NCBI GenBank assembly: GCA_965213935.1
Contig: CBDCAO010000012.1
Coordinates: forward strand, 1 to 64,000
Source: Bin52 sp965213935
GTDB lineage: Bacteria > Pseudomonadota > Alphaproteobacteria > Thalassobaculales > Thalassobaculaceae
Length of the DNA: 64,000 nt
Reading direction: 5' to 3'
Shown here: piece after piece, positions 42,070-50,899 of the stretch
Position numbering within the stretch: position 1 is the first letter of the stretch
How the letters are laid out: each line of letters begins with the position of its first letter
Notes under the pieces: generated by a model
What the model was told of the DNA's origin: nothing
The model's database searches: none
What the model saw: the letters and a program-made list of their open reading frames with translations, nothing else
Position numbers and translations under genes: made by a program

Positions 42070-43774
42070 CCTGCTTGTCTGGACACCGCCGGGCCTGCTG
42101 CTGATCGTGCTCGGCACCGTGGTCGCGGTCTTTCCCGGCAGTCCCGCGCGGGCGGTCGGCATCGTCGTGCCGCTGGCGCTGCTGGGCCTCGTGATCGCGT
42201 CCGACCCGGTTTCGCACCAGCAGGCGAGGCTGCTCGGCCACACCGTGAGCCTCTATCACCTTGACGCGATCAGCCGACCGTTTGCCGCGATCCTGCTGTT
42301 CGCAACTGCGCTCGCAAGTCTCTACGCCATGAGCACCGGCGCCGGTCTGAAGGAACGGGTCGCGTTCAAGCTGCTTGCCGGCAGCGCGGTCTCCGCCGTG
42401 ACCGCGGGCGACCTGGTCACCCTGTTCGTGTTCCTGCAGACCGGAGTCGCGGCGTCGGTGTTCCTGGTCTGGGCGCGAGGGACCGCACGGGCCCGGAAGG
42501 CCGGCATGCGTTACCTGGTGTTCCTGGTGCTTGCCGGGGTGCTCATGCTCGAGGGTCTCGCGTCGAACGTTGTCATCGCAGGCTCCGGTCAACCGGGCAG
42601 CCTCGGCGGCAGCGGGCCCGGCGCCGTGCTGATCGGTCTCGCTCTCCTCGCCTATTGCGGGGCCCCGTTGCTGCACAGCTGGATGACCGACGCCTGTCCC
42701 GAAGCCACGACGGGCGGGCTGGTGATCCTGCCGATCTTCATCACCCTGGTCGCGGTGAATGCACTGTTGCGGCATGGCACCGGTGACGAGTACCTGCTTG
42801 CCATCGGTGCGGTCATGGCCGTCTACCCGTTGCTGTTCAGCGTGTTCGAACATGACCTGCGCCGGATCCTGATGTACGGCCTGATCACCCAGGTCGGGTT
42901 CATGCTGGCGGGGATCGGGGCCGGGTCGGACGCGGCAGTCAACGCGGTGGTGATGCACGCGGTCACATATCCGCTGGCCATGATGATCCTGCTGATGGGA
43001 ACCGGCGCGGTTCTGCTGCGAACCGGGTCGTCGAGCGCGGCCGATCTCGGCTTCCTCTGGCCGGCAATGCCGGTGACCGCCGCGCTCACCGTGATCGGAG
43101 CGGCATCGCTCGCCGCCGTCCCGCTGTTCGCCGGCTTCGTCTCGCAGTCCTGGATCATCGATGCCGTTCGGTCGGGCACCGGCCAGGAGTGGACCCGCGT
43201 CCTCCTGGTCTCGGGGGCTGCCCTCACGGTTCCGGCAATCGCCTTCAGGGTGCCCTGGCTCGCGTTCCGGGCGGATGCTCCCAAAGTGAGGGTCGCCGAG
43301 GCGCCGCCGGGCATGCTGGCGGCCATGGCCGCTGCCGCGGTTGCCTGCATGGCCATGGGAATCGCGCCGGGCATGCTGCACTCCCTGCTGCCGTACCCGC
43401 CCGAAGCCGATCCCCGCGACCTGGAGGGCGTGCTGCATCAGCTGGTCCTGATCGTGACGGCCATGCTCGTCTTCGTGCTGTTCCTGCGCAGGTTTCTCGA
43501 GACGCCGCGCGAACAGGTCGCGGTCTTCGGCGTGGACTGGATCTGGCGCCGGAGCCTGGCACACCTGGCGCTTCGCCTCGGCCGGTCGGTCGAGCGCGTC
43601 CGGGTCGTGATTGTTGCCGGGCTCATGGACCTGACGGGTTTCGTCATCGGCGACAGCCGCCGCCATTTCGGCCCCCTCGGCATGTTCGGCCGCACCATCC
43701 AGATCGGCAACGGCGTGACCTGGATCGTTGTCCTGCTGCTGGTGGCACTGGTTGCGAGCTATGCGACAGCCTGA
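42053..43774 (+). CDS. third antiporter-like subunit (NuoL/M-like, divergent)
   Basis: 573 residues with about 14 helices. The fold is recognisable from AVTAGDLVTLFVFLQTGVAA, APLLHSWMTDACPEATTGGL (position of the PxHxWLPxA motif), FEHDLRRILMYGLITQVGFM and VVMHAVTYPLAMMILLMGTG. Some key residues differ: Glu of TM5 is replaced in FLQTG, and the C-terminal channel Lys region reads VMHAVTYPLAMM. Proton translocation may therefore be altered. A C-terminal extension (FGVDWIWRRSLAHLALRL, to the last helix VTWIVVLLLVALVASY) follows, as in NuoL-type lateral elements. It ends the operon. Confidence 0.85.
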   Translation: MTAIADLLVWTPPGLLLIVLGTVVAVFPGSPARAVGIVVPLALLGLVIASDPVSHQQARLLGHTVSLYHLDAISRPFAAILLFATALASLYAMSTGAGLKERVAFKLLAGSAVSAVTAGDLVTLFVFLQTGVAASVFLVWARGTARARKAGMRYLVFLVLAGVLMLEGLASNVVIAGSGQPGSLGGSGPGAVLIGLALLAYCGAPLLHSWMTDACPEATTGGLVILPIFITLVAVNALLRHGTGDEYLLAIGAVMAVYPLLFSVFEHDLRRILMYGLITQVGFMLAGIGAGSDAAVNAVVMHAVTYPLAMMILLMGTGAVLLRTGSSSAADLGFLWPAMPVTAALTVIGAASLAAVPLFAGFVSQSWIIDAVRSGTGQEWTRVLLVSGAALTVPAIAFRVPWLAFRADAPKVRVAEAPPGMLAAMAAAAVACMAMGIAPGMLHSLLPYPPEADPRDLEGVLHQLVLIVTAMLVFVLFLRRFLETPREQVAVFGVDWIWRRSLAHLALRLGRSVERVRVVIVAGLMDLTGFVIGDSRRHFGPLGMFGRTIQIGNGVTWIVVLLLVALVASYATA

Positions 43775-43826
43775 TCAACGGGTCCGGGCGCGCGTCATCG
43801 GGCGACCCTCGCCACGGGGCACCGGT

Positions 43827-43845
43827 AGTCCCGGGAGGCGGGACT
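43827..43845 (+). terminator. hairpin after the antiporter operon
   Basis: AGTCCCG, loop GGAGG, CGGGACT: a 7-bp perfect stem 53 bases after the last antiporter stop, without a T run. It lies in the 132-base gap before coxG. Confidence 0.35.
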
Positions 43846-43906
43846 GTGGTAGACAGTCAACGGGTGCGGGAACCACAGGGGACATGGTGACGGGAGCGCG
43901 CTGTCC

Positions 43907-44494
43907 ATGAAGATGACGGGCGAATACACCATCGCCGCGCCACGCCGCGCAGTCTGGAATGCGCTCAACGATCCGGACGTGCTCAGGCAGTGCATTCCGG
44001 GGTGCCAGTCGGTGGAGCGGACCGCGGAGAACGAATACTCCGCGACGGTGACGGCGAAGGTGGGGCCGGTCAGGGCGAAGTTTTCCGGCCAGGTCACACT
44101 GTCCAACATCGACGCCCCGAACGGGTACCGGATTTCCGGGGAGGGTTCGGGCGGTGTCGCCGGGTTTGCCAGGGGCGGCGCCGACGTCACGCTTCAGGAC
44201 GCTCCGGAAGGAACCACGCTCAGCTACGCGGTCGATGCCCAGGTCGGCGGCAAGCTGGCGCAGATCGGTTCACGACTGATCGACTCCACGGCCAAGAAGA
44301 TGGCCGGGGACTTTTTCCGCACCTTCGGCGAGGTGGTTGAAGACGCTGCGGAACACACGGAATCAATGGGAGAGAGTGCCATGGCGGGCGACAAGCAGGT
44401 CGAGGAGAATGTCTATCCCGGAACCCACTGGCTGGTCTGGGTCACGGCCGGTCTGGCGCTGGTCGCACTCGTCGCGTTCGTGACCAATTTCTGA
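43907..44494 (+). CDS. coxG: CoxG-like SRPBCC protein with C-terminal membrane anchor
   Basis: A 195-residue member of the carbon monoxide dehydrogenase subunit G family: MTGEYTIAAPRRAVWNALND, QCIPGCQSVERTAENEYSAT, KVGPVRAKFSGQVTLSNID and TTLSYAVDAQVGGKLAQIGS, RLIDSTAKKMAGDFF. The fold is a START/Bet v1-like pocket. The C-terminal helix THWLVWVTAGLALVALVAFV anchors it in the membrane, as in CoxG proteins that recruit molybdenum hydroxylases. No coxSLM genes are nearby, so its partner is unknown. Confidence 0.88.
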   Translation: MKMTGEYTIAAPRRAVWNALNDPDVLRQCIPGCQSVERTAENEYSATVTAKVGPVRAKFSGQVTLSNIDAPNGYRISGEGSGGVAGFARGGADVTLQDAPEGTTLSYAVDAQVGGKLAQIGSRLIDSTAKKMAGDFFRTFGEVVEDAAEHTESMGESAMAGDKQVEENVYPGTHWLVWVTAGLALVALVAFVTNF

Positions 44495-44550
44495 GCGATC
44501 TCCGACCGCTCACGCACCAGCGAACCGTTAGCCTTGCGGGAGGAAAGTTC

Positions 44551-45660
44551 ATGGAAACCAGAGCCGCCGTAGCACATGCCGCCGGACAGCCGCTCACCAT
44601 CGAGACCGTCACGCTCGACGGGCCGGAGGAAGGCGAGGTCCTGATCGAGGTCAAGGCGACCGGGATCTGCCACACGGACGAGTTCACCCTCTCGGGAGGT
44701 GATCCCGAGGGCGTGTTCCCGTCGATCCTGGGACACGAGGGCGCGGGTGTCGTGGTCGACATCGGACCGGGTGTGACCAGCCTGAAACGGGGCGACCACG
44801 TGATCCCGCTCTACACGCCGGAGTGCCGCCAGTGCAAGTCGTGCCTGTCAGGCAAGACCAACCTGTGCACCGCCATTCGCGCAACCCAGGGCCAGGGCGT
44901 GATGCCGGACGGCACCAGCCGGTTCAGTCTCGGCGGCGAGACCATTTACCACTACATGGGCTGCTCGACCTTCTCCAACTTCACGGTCATGCCGGAGATC
45001 GCGGTTGCGAAGGTGCGCGAGGATGCTCCCTTCGACAAGATCTGCTACATCGGCTGCGGCGTGACGACCGGGATCGGCGCGGTGATCAACACCGCCGACG
45101 TGGAGGCCGGTTCGAACTGCGTGGTCTTCGGGCTTGGCGGCATCGGGCTCAACGTGATCCAGGGGCTGCGGCTGGTCGGCGCCAACAAGATCGTCGGCGT
45201 TGACATCAATCCGGACCGCGAGGCGCTCGGCTCTCAGTTCGGCATGACCCACTTCGTCAATCCCAGGGAGGTCGAGGGTGACCTCGTTCCCTACCTGGTC
45301 GATCTCACCGATGGCGGCGCCGATTACAGTTTCGAGTGCATCGGCAGTGTCGAGGTCATGCGTCAGGCGCTCGAGTGCGCGCACCGGGGCTGGGGCGAGA
45401 GCATCATCATCGGTGTCGCGGGCGCCGGACAGGAGATTTCGACGCGACCGTTCCAGCTGGTGACGGGGCGTGTCTGGAAGGGCACGGCGTTCGGCGGCGC
45501 CAAGGGGCGCCGGGACGTGCCGCGAATCGTGGACTGGTACATGGACGGCAAGATCAACATCGACGACCTGATCACCCACACGCTGACACTTGACGAGATC
45601 AACAAGGGATTCGACCTGATGCACGCCGGAGAGTCCATTCGTTCGGTCGTCGTGTACTGA
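44551..45660 (+). CDS. frmA: S-(hydroxymethyl)glutathione dehydrogenase/class III alcohol dehydrogenase
   Basis: A 369-residue zinc-dependent dehydrogenase that oxidises the glutathione adduct of formaldehyde. Catalytic zinc ligands lie in GICHTDEF (Cys) and LGHEGAGVV (His/Glu). The structural zinc site is PECRQCKSCLSGKTNLC (four Cys, near residue 95), and the NAD-binding GLGGIGLNVIQG lies near 195. The sequence ISTRPFQLVTGRVWKGTAFG and the final SIRSVVVY are typical of class III. GGAGGAAAG precedes the ATG. It lies 33 bases upstream of the amine oxidase gene; aldehyde from amine oxidation gives a metabolic link. Confidence 0.94.
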   Translation: METRAAVAHAAGQPLTIETVTLDGPEEGEVLIEVKATGICHTDEFTLSGGDPEGVFPSILGHEGAGVVVDIGPGVTSLKRGDHVIPLYTPECRQCKSCLSGKTNLCTAIRATQGQGVMPDGTSRFSLGGETIYHYMGCSTFSNFTVMPEIAVAKVREDAPFDKICYIGCGVTTGIGAVINTADVEAGSNCVVFGLGGIGLNVIQGLRLVGANKIVGVDINPDREALGSQFGMTHFVNPREVEGDLVPYLVDLTDGGADYSFECIGSVEVMRQALECAHRGWGESIIIGVAGAGQEISTRPFQLVTGRVWKGTAFGGAKGRRDVPRIVDWYMDGKINIDDLITHTLTLDEINKGFDLMHAGESIRSVVVY

Positions 45661-45693
45661 CCAGCCCGTTCCACCGATCCTGGAGACCGCGGG

Positions 45694-47541
45694 ATGCATC
45701 CGCTTCATCCGTTGTCCGACGATGAAATGCGTCGGGCAATCGCCACCGTACGTCACCACCCGGAGCTGCCACGCGAGCTGTTGTTCGAGACCGTGGAGCT
45801 CGAGGAGCCGGCAAAGGAGGATGTACGCAGTCACCGGGCCGGAGATCCGGTACACCGGCGGGCGCGCCTCGTGGTCTTCCCCACGGAGACAATCGGTGCA
45901 TGGCACGTGGTGGTCGGGCTCGACGAGGGCGAGGTGCTCTCGGTGACCCACCATCCGGCGGCGCGGCCGATGATCCAGCCGGAACAGCTTGCCGGGATCG
46001 AGGATTTGGTGCGCGCCGACCCCGTCTTCATCGAGGCCTGCGGCAAACGCGGGATTACGGACATGAGCCGGGTGATGTGCGATCCCTGGTCCGCGGGCCG
46101 GTTCGGACACGGGGACGAGGAGAACCGCAACGTCTGTCACGTCTTCTGCTGGGTCAAGCCGGAAGAAGGCGAGAACTTCTACGCCCACCCGCTCGAGGGG
46201 CTCAACGCCGTCGTCGATATCCGCAGGCTTGAGGTGCTCCAGATCGACGACCACGGCATCATTCCCGTGCCGGGCGGCAGCCACGAGTATTCAACCGGCT
46301 CCCATGAGCCGCGCCGCGACCTGCGGACAATCGACATCGTTCAGCCCGACGGTGTCAGCTTCGAACTCGATGGCAACCGGGTTTCCTGGCACGAGTGGGA
46401 GCTGGTGATCGGGTTCAATGGTCGCGAGGCGGTAACGCTCCACGACATCAGGTACGGCGGTCGCCCGGTGGTCTACCGCGCCTCGATCGCGGAGATGGTG
46501 GTCCCCTACGGCTCGCCTGACCGGGCGCACTTTCGCAAGAATGTGTTCGATGTCGGGGAGTATGGTGCGGGAAAGCTCGCCAACTCGCTCAGGCTCGGCT
46601 GCGACTGCCTGGGCGCGATCCGCTACCTCGACGCCTGGGTCACCGACATCCACGGCGACCTGTTGCGGATCGACAATGCGATCTGCATCCACGAGGAGGA
46701 CGCCGGCATCCTGTGGAAGCACCGCGACCAGCGCAGTGGGCAGGTCGAGGTTCGCCGGGCACGGCGCCTGGTGATATCGAGCATCATCACGGTCGGAAAC
46801 TACGACTACGGCTACTACTGGTACCTGCATCTCGACGGCTCGATCGAATTCGAGATGAAGGCGACCGGCATCATCAACACCACCGCCTGCGTGCCGGGCG
46901 AGCCAGCACGCCATGGCCGGGAAGTCGCACCGGGAGTGGTCGGCCAGATCCACCAGCACCTCTTCTGCGCGCGGCTTGACATGGCGGTCGACGGGGATGC
47001 GAACACCGCCATCGAGTGCAACACCCAGATCGAGCCTCCCGAGCGCAACCCGTGGGGCAATGCCTATTTCGAGGAGGAGACGGTCCTCGAGAGCGAGACG
47101 ATGGCTGCGAGACGGGTGAACCCCGCCACCCAGCGCTACTGGAAGGTGGTGAACACCAACCGGAAGAACGTGGTCGGCAGGCCGACCGGCTACCGGCTCG
47201 AGCCGACCAGCTGTGTCACCCCGTTCGTTCTTCCCGGATCGCCGTCAGGCACGCGTTCGGCCTTCACCCGCAACCATCTGTGGGTCACGGCGCACGACCG
47301 GAGCGAACGCTATCCGGCGGGAGAGTTCGTCAACCAGTCCGACGGCAGTGACGGGGTTGCAACCTGGATCGAACAGGACCGGCCCCTGGTCAATGCCGAC
47401 CTGGTGCTCTGGCACGTGTTCGGCCTGCATCACCAGCCGAGGACCGAGGATTTCCCGGTGCAGCCCTGTGCTCCCTGCGGCTTCAGGCTGGTGCCGTCGG
47501 GGTTCTTCGATCGCAATCCCTGTCTCGACCTGCCGGGCTGA
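45694..47541 (+). CDS. primary-amine oxidase (copper/topaquinone)
   Basis: Oxidises primary amines to aldehyde, ammonia and hydrogen peroxide with a topaquinone made from a tyrosine. The cofactor site reads TVGNYDYGYYW (Asn-Tyr-Asp/Glu-Tyr, near residue 369), and the catalytic base lies in AIRYLDAWVTDIHGD (near 316). Copper ligands are QIHQHLFCARLDM (His-x-His) and the C-terminal HVFGLHHQPRTEDFP region. At 615 residues it is close to the bacterial/fungal length. It has no obvious signal peptide, so it is probably cytoplasmic. It follows frmA and converges on a PuuD-like gene, suggesting amine use as nitrogen source. Confidence 0.94.
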   Translation: MHPLHPLSDDEMRRAIATVRHHPELPRELLFETVELEEPAKEDVRSHRAGDPVHRRARLVVFPTETIGAWHVVVGLDEGEVLSVTHHPAARPMIQPEQLAGIEDLVRADPVFIEACGKRGITDMSRVMCDPWSAGRFGHGDEENRNVCHVFCWVKPEEGENFYAHPLEGLNAVVDIRRLEVLQIDDHGIIPVPGGSHEYSTGSHEPRRDLRTIDIVQPDGVSFELDGNRVSWHEWELVIGFNGREAVTLHDIRYGGRPVVYRASIAEMVVPYGSPDRAHFRKNVFDVGEYGAGKLANSLRLGCDCLGAIRYLDAWVTDIHGDLLRIDNAICIHEEDAGILWKHRDQRSGQVEVRRARRLVISSIITVGNYDYGYYWYLHLDGSIEFEMKATGIINTTACVPGEPARHGREVAPGVVGQIHQHLFCARLDMAVDGDANTAIECNTQIEPPERNPWGNAYFEEETVLESETMAARRVNPATQRYWKVVNTNRKNVVGRPTGYRLEPTSCVTPFVLPGSPSGTRSAFTRNHLWVTAHDRSERYPAGEFVNQSDGSDGVATWIEQDRPLVNADLVLWHVFGLHHQPRTEDFPVQPCAPCGFRLVPSGFFDRNPCLDLPG

Positions 47542-47546
47542 GCCTC

Positions 47547-48344
47547 CTACTCGGCCGCGATCGCTCTCCAGGCGCCTTCCGACCGCTTGGCGGCGCGCTC
47601 CCGTACGGCACGGCCGAATGCCTCCAGGATGGCCCGGTTCAGGGGCTGGTTTACGGCATCGATCTCGACGTGCCACTGCACACCGATGGCAAACGAGCGG
47701 GCTGCCCCCACCCGGACCGCCTCGATGGTTCCGTCATCGGCCACCGCCTCGACCTCGAGGCCCGGAGCCAGTCGGTCGATCCCCTGGCCGTGCAGGGAAT
47801 TGACCATCGCCTCCCCTTCCCCCAGGAGCGAGGCGAGGACGCCGCCGTCACGCAGCGTGACGTGCTGGCGAGGACGCACCGAGACCTCGATCGGCTGCTC
47901 GCGGTTGCGCCGGTGGTCGTCGCGACCCAGAACCTCGTGGAGACGCTGGTGCAGGGTGCCTCCCAGCGCGACGTTGATCTCCTGGATGCCGCGGCAGGTT
48001 CCGAGCAGCGGGACACCAAGCGCGACCGCGCGGCGCACGAGCGCAATGGCAAGGCTGTCCCTGTCCGGGTCACGGACGTCCTCGCCCGGTGCGCAGTCCT
48101 GGCCGTAGAGGTGCGGCTCCATGTTGGAGACACCGCCGGTCAGAAGGATCCCGTCAACGATCCCGAACAGCCGGTCAGGATCGATCAGCTCGCCCAGCGC
48201 CGGGATCAGCAGCGGCATCGCGTCGGCAAGCCCGAGCACCGCGGTGGCATTGCGCTCGCCCGTGGTGTGCTGGCGGTGAACGCCGTCAACCCTGAGATTG
48301 CAGATGATACCGACCGCAGGAACGGGATGGGACAGGCGTGTCAT
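47547..48344 (-). CDS. gamma-glutamyl-gamma-aminobutyrate hydrolase-like class I glutamine amidotransferase (PuuD family)
   Basis: 265 residues of the peptidase C26 fold. The nucleophile elbow is PLLGTCRGIQEINVALGGTL (Cys near residue 118), and the catalytic His and Glu are in GVQWHVE near 225. Also visible are LTGGVSNMEPHLYG and MVNSLHGQGIDRLAPGL. PuuD releases GABA in the gamma-glutamylated putrescine route. Its position 5 bases past the converging amine oxidase stop supports a polyamine link, although the rest of the puu pathway is absent. Confidence 0.88.
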   Translation of the reverse strand: MTRLSHPVPAVGIICNLRVDGVHRQHTTGERNATAVLGLADAMPLLIPALGELIDPDRLFGIVDGILLTGGVSNMEPHLYGQDCAPGEDVRDPDRDSLAIALVRRAVALGVPLLGTCRGIQEINVALGGTLHQRLHEVLGRDDHRRNREQPIEVSVRPRQHVTLRDGGVLASLLGEGEAMVNSLHGQGIDRLAPGLEVEAVADDGTIEAVRVGAARSFAIGVQWHVEIDAVNQPLNRAILEAFGRAVRERAAKRSEGAWRAIAAE

Positions 48345-48371
48345 CGAGTAACTCCGGAAACCCGCTGGAGA

Positions 48372-49313
48372 TCAGAATGCTCGGTAAAGGAACGACTCGC
48401 CGCGAGCGAAGCGCGCGAGGTTCTCAAGCCACATCTCGCCGACCCGCACGGCGTAGAGCGGTGACGAAGAGCCGATGTGCGGCGCGATGAACAGGTTGGG
48501 GATATCCCACAGGTCGTCGTCGGCCGGCCAGGGCTCCACAGGAAGGACGTCAAGGAAGGCACAGGCTATCTGGCCGTTCGCAAGCGCGTCGCGCAGGGCG
48601 TCGACATTAACGAGCGCGCCGCGGCCGACATTGACCAGCGTTGCGGTCGGCTTCATGCGGGCAAAGGCACCGGCGTCAATCATGCCCGTGTTCTCGTCAC
48701 TGATCGGGATCGCGAGCACCACGTAGTCGGCCTGCGCCAGGAACTCGTCGAGATCCGCCGGCGTTCCCTGCCGGTCGACCCCGGCCACCGTCCCGCTCGA
48801 TCGCCTGATCCCGAGCACACGCATGCCGAACGCCTTCGCGTAACCGGCAACCCTGCTGCCGATGGCCCCGAGCCCGACGACAAGCACGGTCCCGGCACTC
48901 ATGGCCTGGAGTTCGAACTTCTTCCACTCGTGCGCCCGCTGCTGGCCGTGGAGCCGGTCGAGCCGCTTGGCGCCCCACATCACGCCGGAAAACGCGAGTT
49001 CCGCAACCTCGGGTGCGTTGGCGCCGGGACTGTGGGTGACCGGCACCTTCTTCTCCCGCATCACGTCATAGAAGTACCCGTCGATGCCGGCATCCTCGGT
49101 ATGCGCCCAGCGCGGCGCCGGATTCATCGAACAGACGGCGTCGACCCATTCCGTGCGATAGGCCTCCCCGGCATAGACGATCAGGTCCGATCCCTCGGGT
49201 GACCCTGACCAGTTTTCCGACCCGTCAATGGTCGCCCATTCGATACCCGGCACGATCGCCTCGGCCCTTTCGGCAACCTGCAGGTAGAAGTCATGTCCTG
49301 TCGTAACCTTCAT
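48372..49313 (-). CDS. D-2-hydroxyacid dehydrogenase (glyoxylate/hydroxypyruvate reductase-like)
   Basis: 313 residues. The NAD(P)-binding loop is VLVVGLGAIGSRVAGYAKAF (near 145). Active-site residues follow in order: Arg in NVGRGALVNVDAL, Glu in FLDVLPVEPWPADDDLWDIP (in parts), His in LFIAPHIGSSS. These features define the family that reduces glyoxylate, hydroxypyruvate or other 2-oxo acids. Start taken at ATG 49313, the beginning of KVTTGHDFYL; a start 21 bases upstream is possible. It is in the same direction as the PuuD-like gene, 27 bases upstream of it. Confidence 0.87.
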   Translation of the reverse strand: MKVTTGHDFYLQVAERAEAIVPGIEWATIDGSENWSGSPEGSDLIVYAGEAYRTEWVDAVCSMNPAPRWAHTEDAGIDGYFYDVMREKKVPVTHSPGANAPEVAELAFSGVMWGAKRLDRLHGQQRAHEWKKFELQAMSAGTVLVVGLGAIGSRVAGYAKAFGMRVLGIRRSSGTVAGVDRQGTPADLDEFLAQADYVVLAIPISDENTGMIDAGAFARMKPTATLVNVGRGALVNVDALRDALANGQIACAFLDVLPVEPWPADDDLWDIPNLFIAPHIGSSSPLYAVRVGEMWLENLARFARGESFLYRAF

Positions 49314-49692
49314 GGCATTCCCCGAAACCGCCACGCGACCGTGATGCGCCCGGCCCCTGTGGTTCTAGCCGAGGCCTGCGCGCAAACATAGTCCGCACGT
49401 CGCCTCCTCTCAAGGCCTGCTTGTGGATGTCTCCGGCACGCCACGCCAGATATTGTGGGCGCCCGTCACTCCGGCACGCTCAGGGTACCTGGGCATGAAC
49501 TCCGGGGACGCCGGTCACGAAAGCCTGCCGGACACACACCGGCACCCGGAGGTGAGCGCAGTGTCCAGCAGCCCGTTCCCCCCTTCGCGCGGACACGGGG
49601 GATGAAGGAGCGGCGCCGAAAGGGTGCCGGCTACCGGGAGTCTCTCGCGATGATCTTGGTGGAAAACACCTGGGTATGGCCCGCCACTGACA

Positions 49693-49785
49693 TCATGTCG
49701 CCAGCATGGCGAAACCCGCCTCGGTCGCCAGATAGTGGCCTGCGCCGCACAGATGGCTGCGCGCCGTGACCATGGGCGTGACCAT
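49693..49785 (-). pseudogene. fragment resembling the N-terminus of a gamma-glutamyltransferase-type gene
   Basis: From an ATG the sequence reads ...SHLCGAGHYLATEAGFAML, then a stop. The HYLATEAGFAML piece is close to the 'HPLAS/TEAG..ML..GGNAVDA' start of Ntn-hydrolase gamma-glutamyltransferases. Only about 30 residues remain and the next conserved residues (GGNA) are missing. The call rests on a short match. Confidence 0.3.
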
Positions 49786-49788
49786 GGG
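49765..49788. repeat. tandem 12-base repeat
   Basis: CGTGACCATGGG occurs twice in direct succession, creating two successive ATGs in the start region of the gamma-glutamyltransferase-like fragment. Confidence 0.7.
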
Positions 49789-49828
49789 CTGTTGCGGCAG
49801 GTCCGCCATCGTGGACGCCCTCTGCAGG

Positions 49829-50704
49829 CTATTCGGCCGTCTCGAGCCTGTCCTGGGTGCGGAACTCGAAATCGGAGGCGTCGTGGCGCTCGTGCAACTG
49901 GTCTTCGAGCGGCCCCGTGATCCGGTTGACCTTCCGCCCCCGAATCACGGCATCGCGGGCCGCGATCTCGTCGTACCAGCGGACGACATTGGCATAGTCC
50001 GTCGCGGCCAGGAACTCGGCGGCGCCGTAGAGCGCGTCCGTCGTCAGCACGCCGTACCAGGGCCAGATCGCCATGTCGGCGACGGTGTAGTCGTCGCCCG
50101 CCACGAACCGCGTCTCGGCCAGCTGCCTGTCGAGGACGTCGAGCTGGCGCTTCACTTCCATCGTGTAGCGGTCGATCGGGTATTGCTGCTTGCTGGGCGC
50201 GTAGGCATAGAAATGCCCGAAGCCACCGCCGAGATAAGGCGCGGAGCCCATCTGCCAGAACAGCCAGGAGAGGCACTCCGCGCGCTTGGAGGGGTCTTCC
50301 GGGATGAAGGCACCGAACTTCTCCGCCAGGTAGAGCAGGATCGCGCCGGACTCGAACACGCGCGTCGGCCTGGGAAGCGAATAGTCCACCAGTGCCGGAA
50401 TTTTCGAGTTCGGGTTGATGGCGACGAAGCCCGAGCCGAACTGGTCGCCGTCGCCGATCCTGGTCACATAGGCGTCGTATTCCGCGCCGCTGTGCCCCGC
50501 CGCCAGCAGCTCCTCCAGCATCACCGTGACCTTCACGCCGTTGGGCGTGGCCAGCGAGTAGAGCTGGAGCGGGTGCTTGCCGCGCGGCAGCTCCTGCTCA
50601 TGCGTGGCACCAGCGACAGGTCGGTTGATCGAGGCGAAGCGGCCGCCACTCTCGCGCTCCCAAGTCCAGACTTTCGGCGGTTCGTAAACGGATGCGTCGG
50701 TCAT
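49829..50704 (-). CDS. yghU: glutathione-dependent disulfide-bond oxidoreductase (YghU-like glutathione transferase)
   Basis: 291 residues of the GST fold, Nu class. The N-terminal extension VYEPPKVWTWERESGGRFAS, INRPVAGATHEQELPRGKHP (typical of YghU/YfcG) precedes the thioredoxin-like domain: LQLYSLATPNGVKVTVMLEE with the Thr-Pro-Asn active site, PNSKIPALVDY, and VFESGAILLYLAEKFG. The helical domain ends DDYTVADMAIWPWYGVL. ATG 50704 was chosen because the family starts there. It is divergent from the tolC-type gene, with about 195 bases between starts. Such enzymes reduce disulfides with glutathione; whether that relates to the cysteine-rich proteins nearby is unknown. Confidence 0.93.
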   Translation of the reverse strand: MTDASVYEPPKVWTWERESGGRFASINRPVAGATHEQELPRGKHPLQLYSLATPNGVKVTVMLEELLAAGHSGAEYDAYVTRIGDGDQFGSGFVAINPNSKIPALVDYSLPRPTRVFESGAILLYLAEKFGAFIPEDPSKRAECLSWLFWQMGSAPYLGGGFGHFYAYAPSKQQYPIDRYTMEVKRQLDVLDRQLAETRFVAGDDYTVADMAIWPWYGVLTTDALYGAAEFLAATDYANVVRWYDEIAARDAVIRGRKVNRITGPLEDQLHERHDASDFEFRTQDRLETAE

Positions 50705-50899
50705 GTCATCATCCTTCACGGGCATCGGGTATACAGGGAGTACGAAGACCCACCGTTTACCATCCCCGGACCCGGATTGCATGCGCTCCGAATCCCTCCC
50801 TGTCAAACGGCCCTCGGTTGCTCCGCTGAAATCGGGTAGATTTTCTGGAGGCGGCATGCCGGGAAACGGTTCTCTCCTGTCACTGGAGGCTCGCAGAGG

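Larger units (their letters stand above)
49314..49828. other. 500-base intergenic stretch with a gene remnant and a short tandem repeat
   Basis: No intact gene. It contains a fragment resembling the start of a gamma-glutamyltransferase (49693-49785, minus) and a 12-base sequence present twice in tandem (49765-49788). The remainder (49314-49690) shows nothing I can identify. Confidence 0.5.

Noticed and set aside
42026..43666. Long minus-strand frame opposite the third antiporter subunit
   Set aside because: No hydrophobic or domain pattern, while the plus strand encodes a multi-helix membrane protein.
49515..50276. Minus-strand frame overlapping the YghU-type gene
   Set aside because: Arg-rich shadow in another frame of the real glutathione transferase gene.
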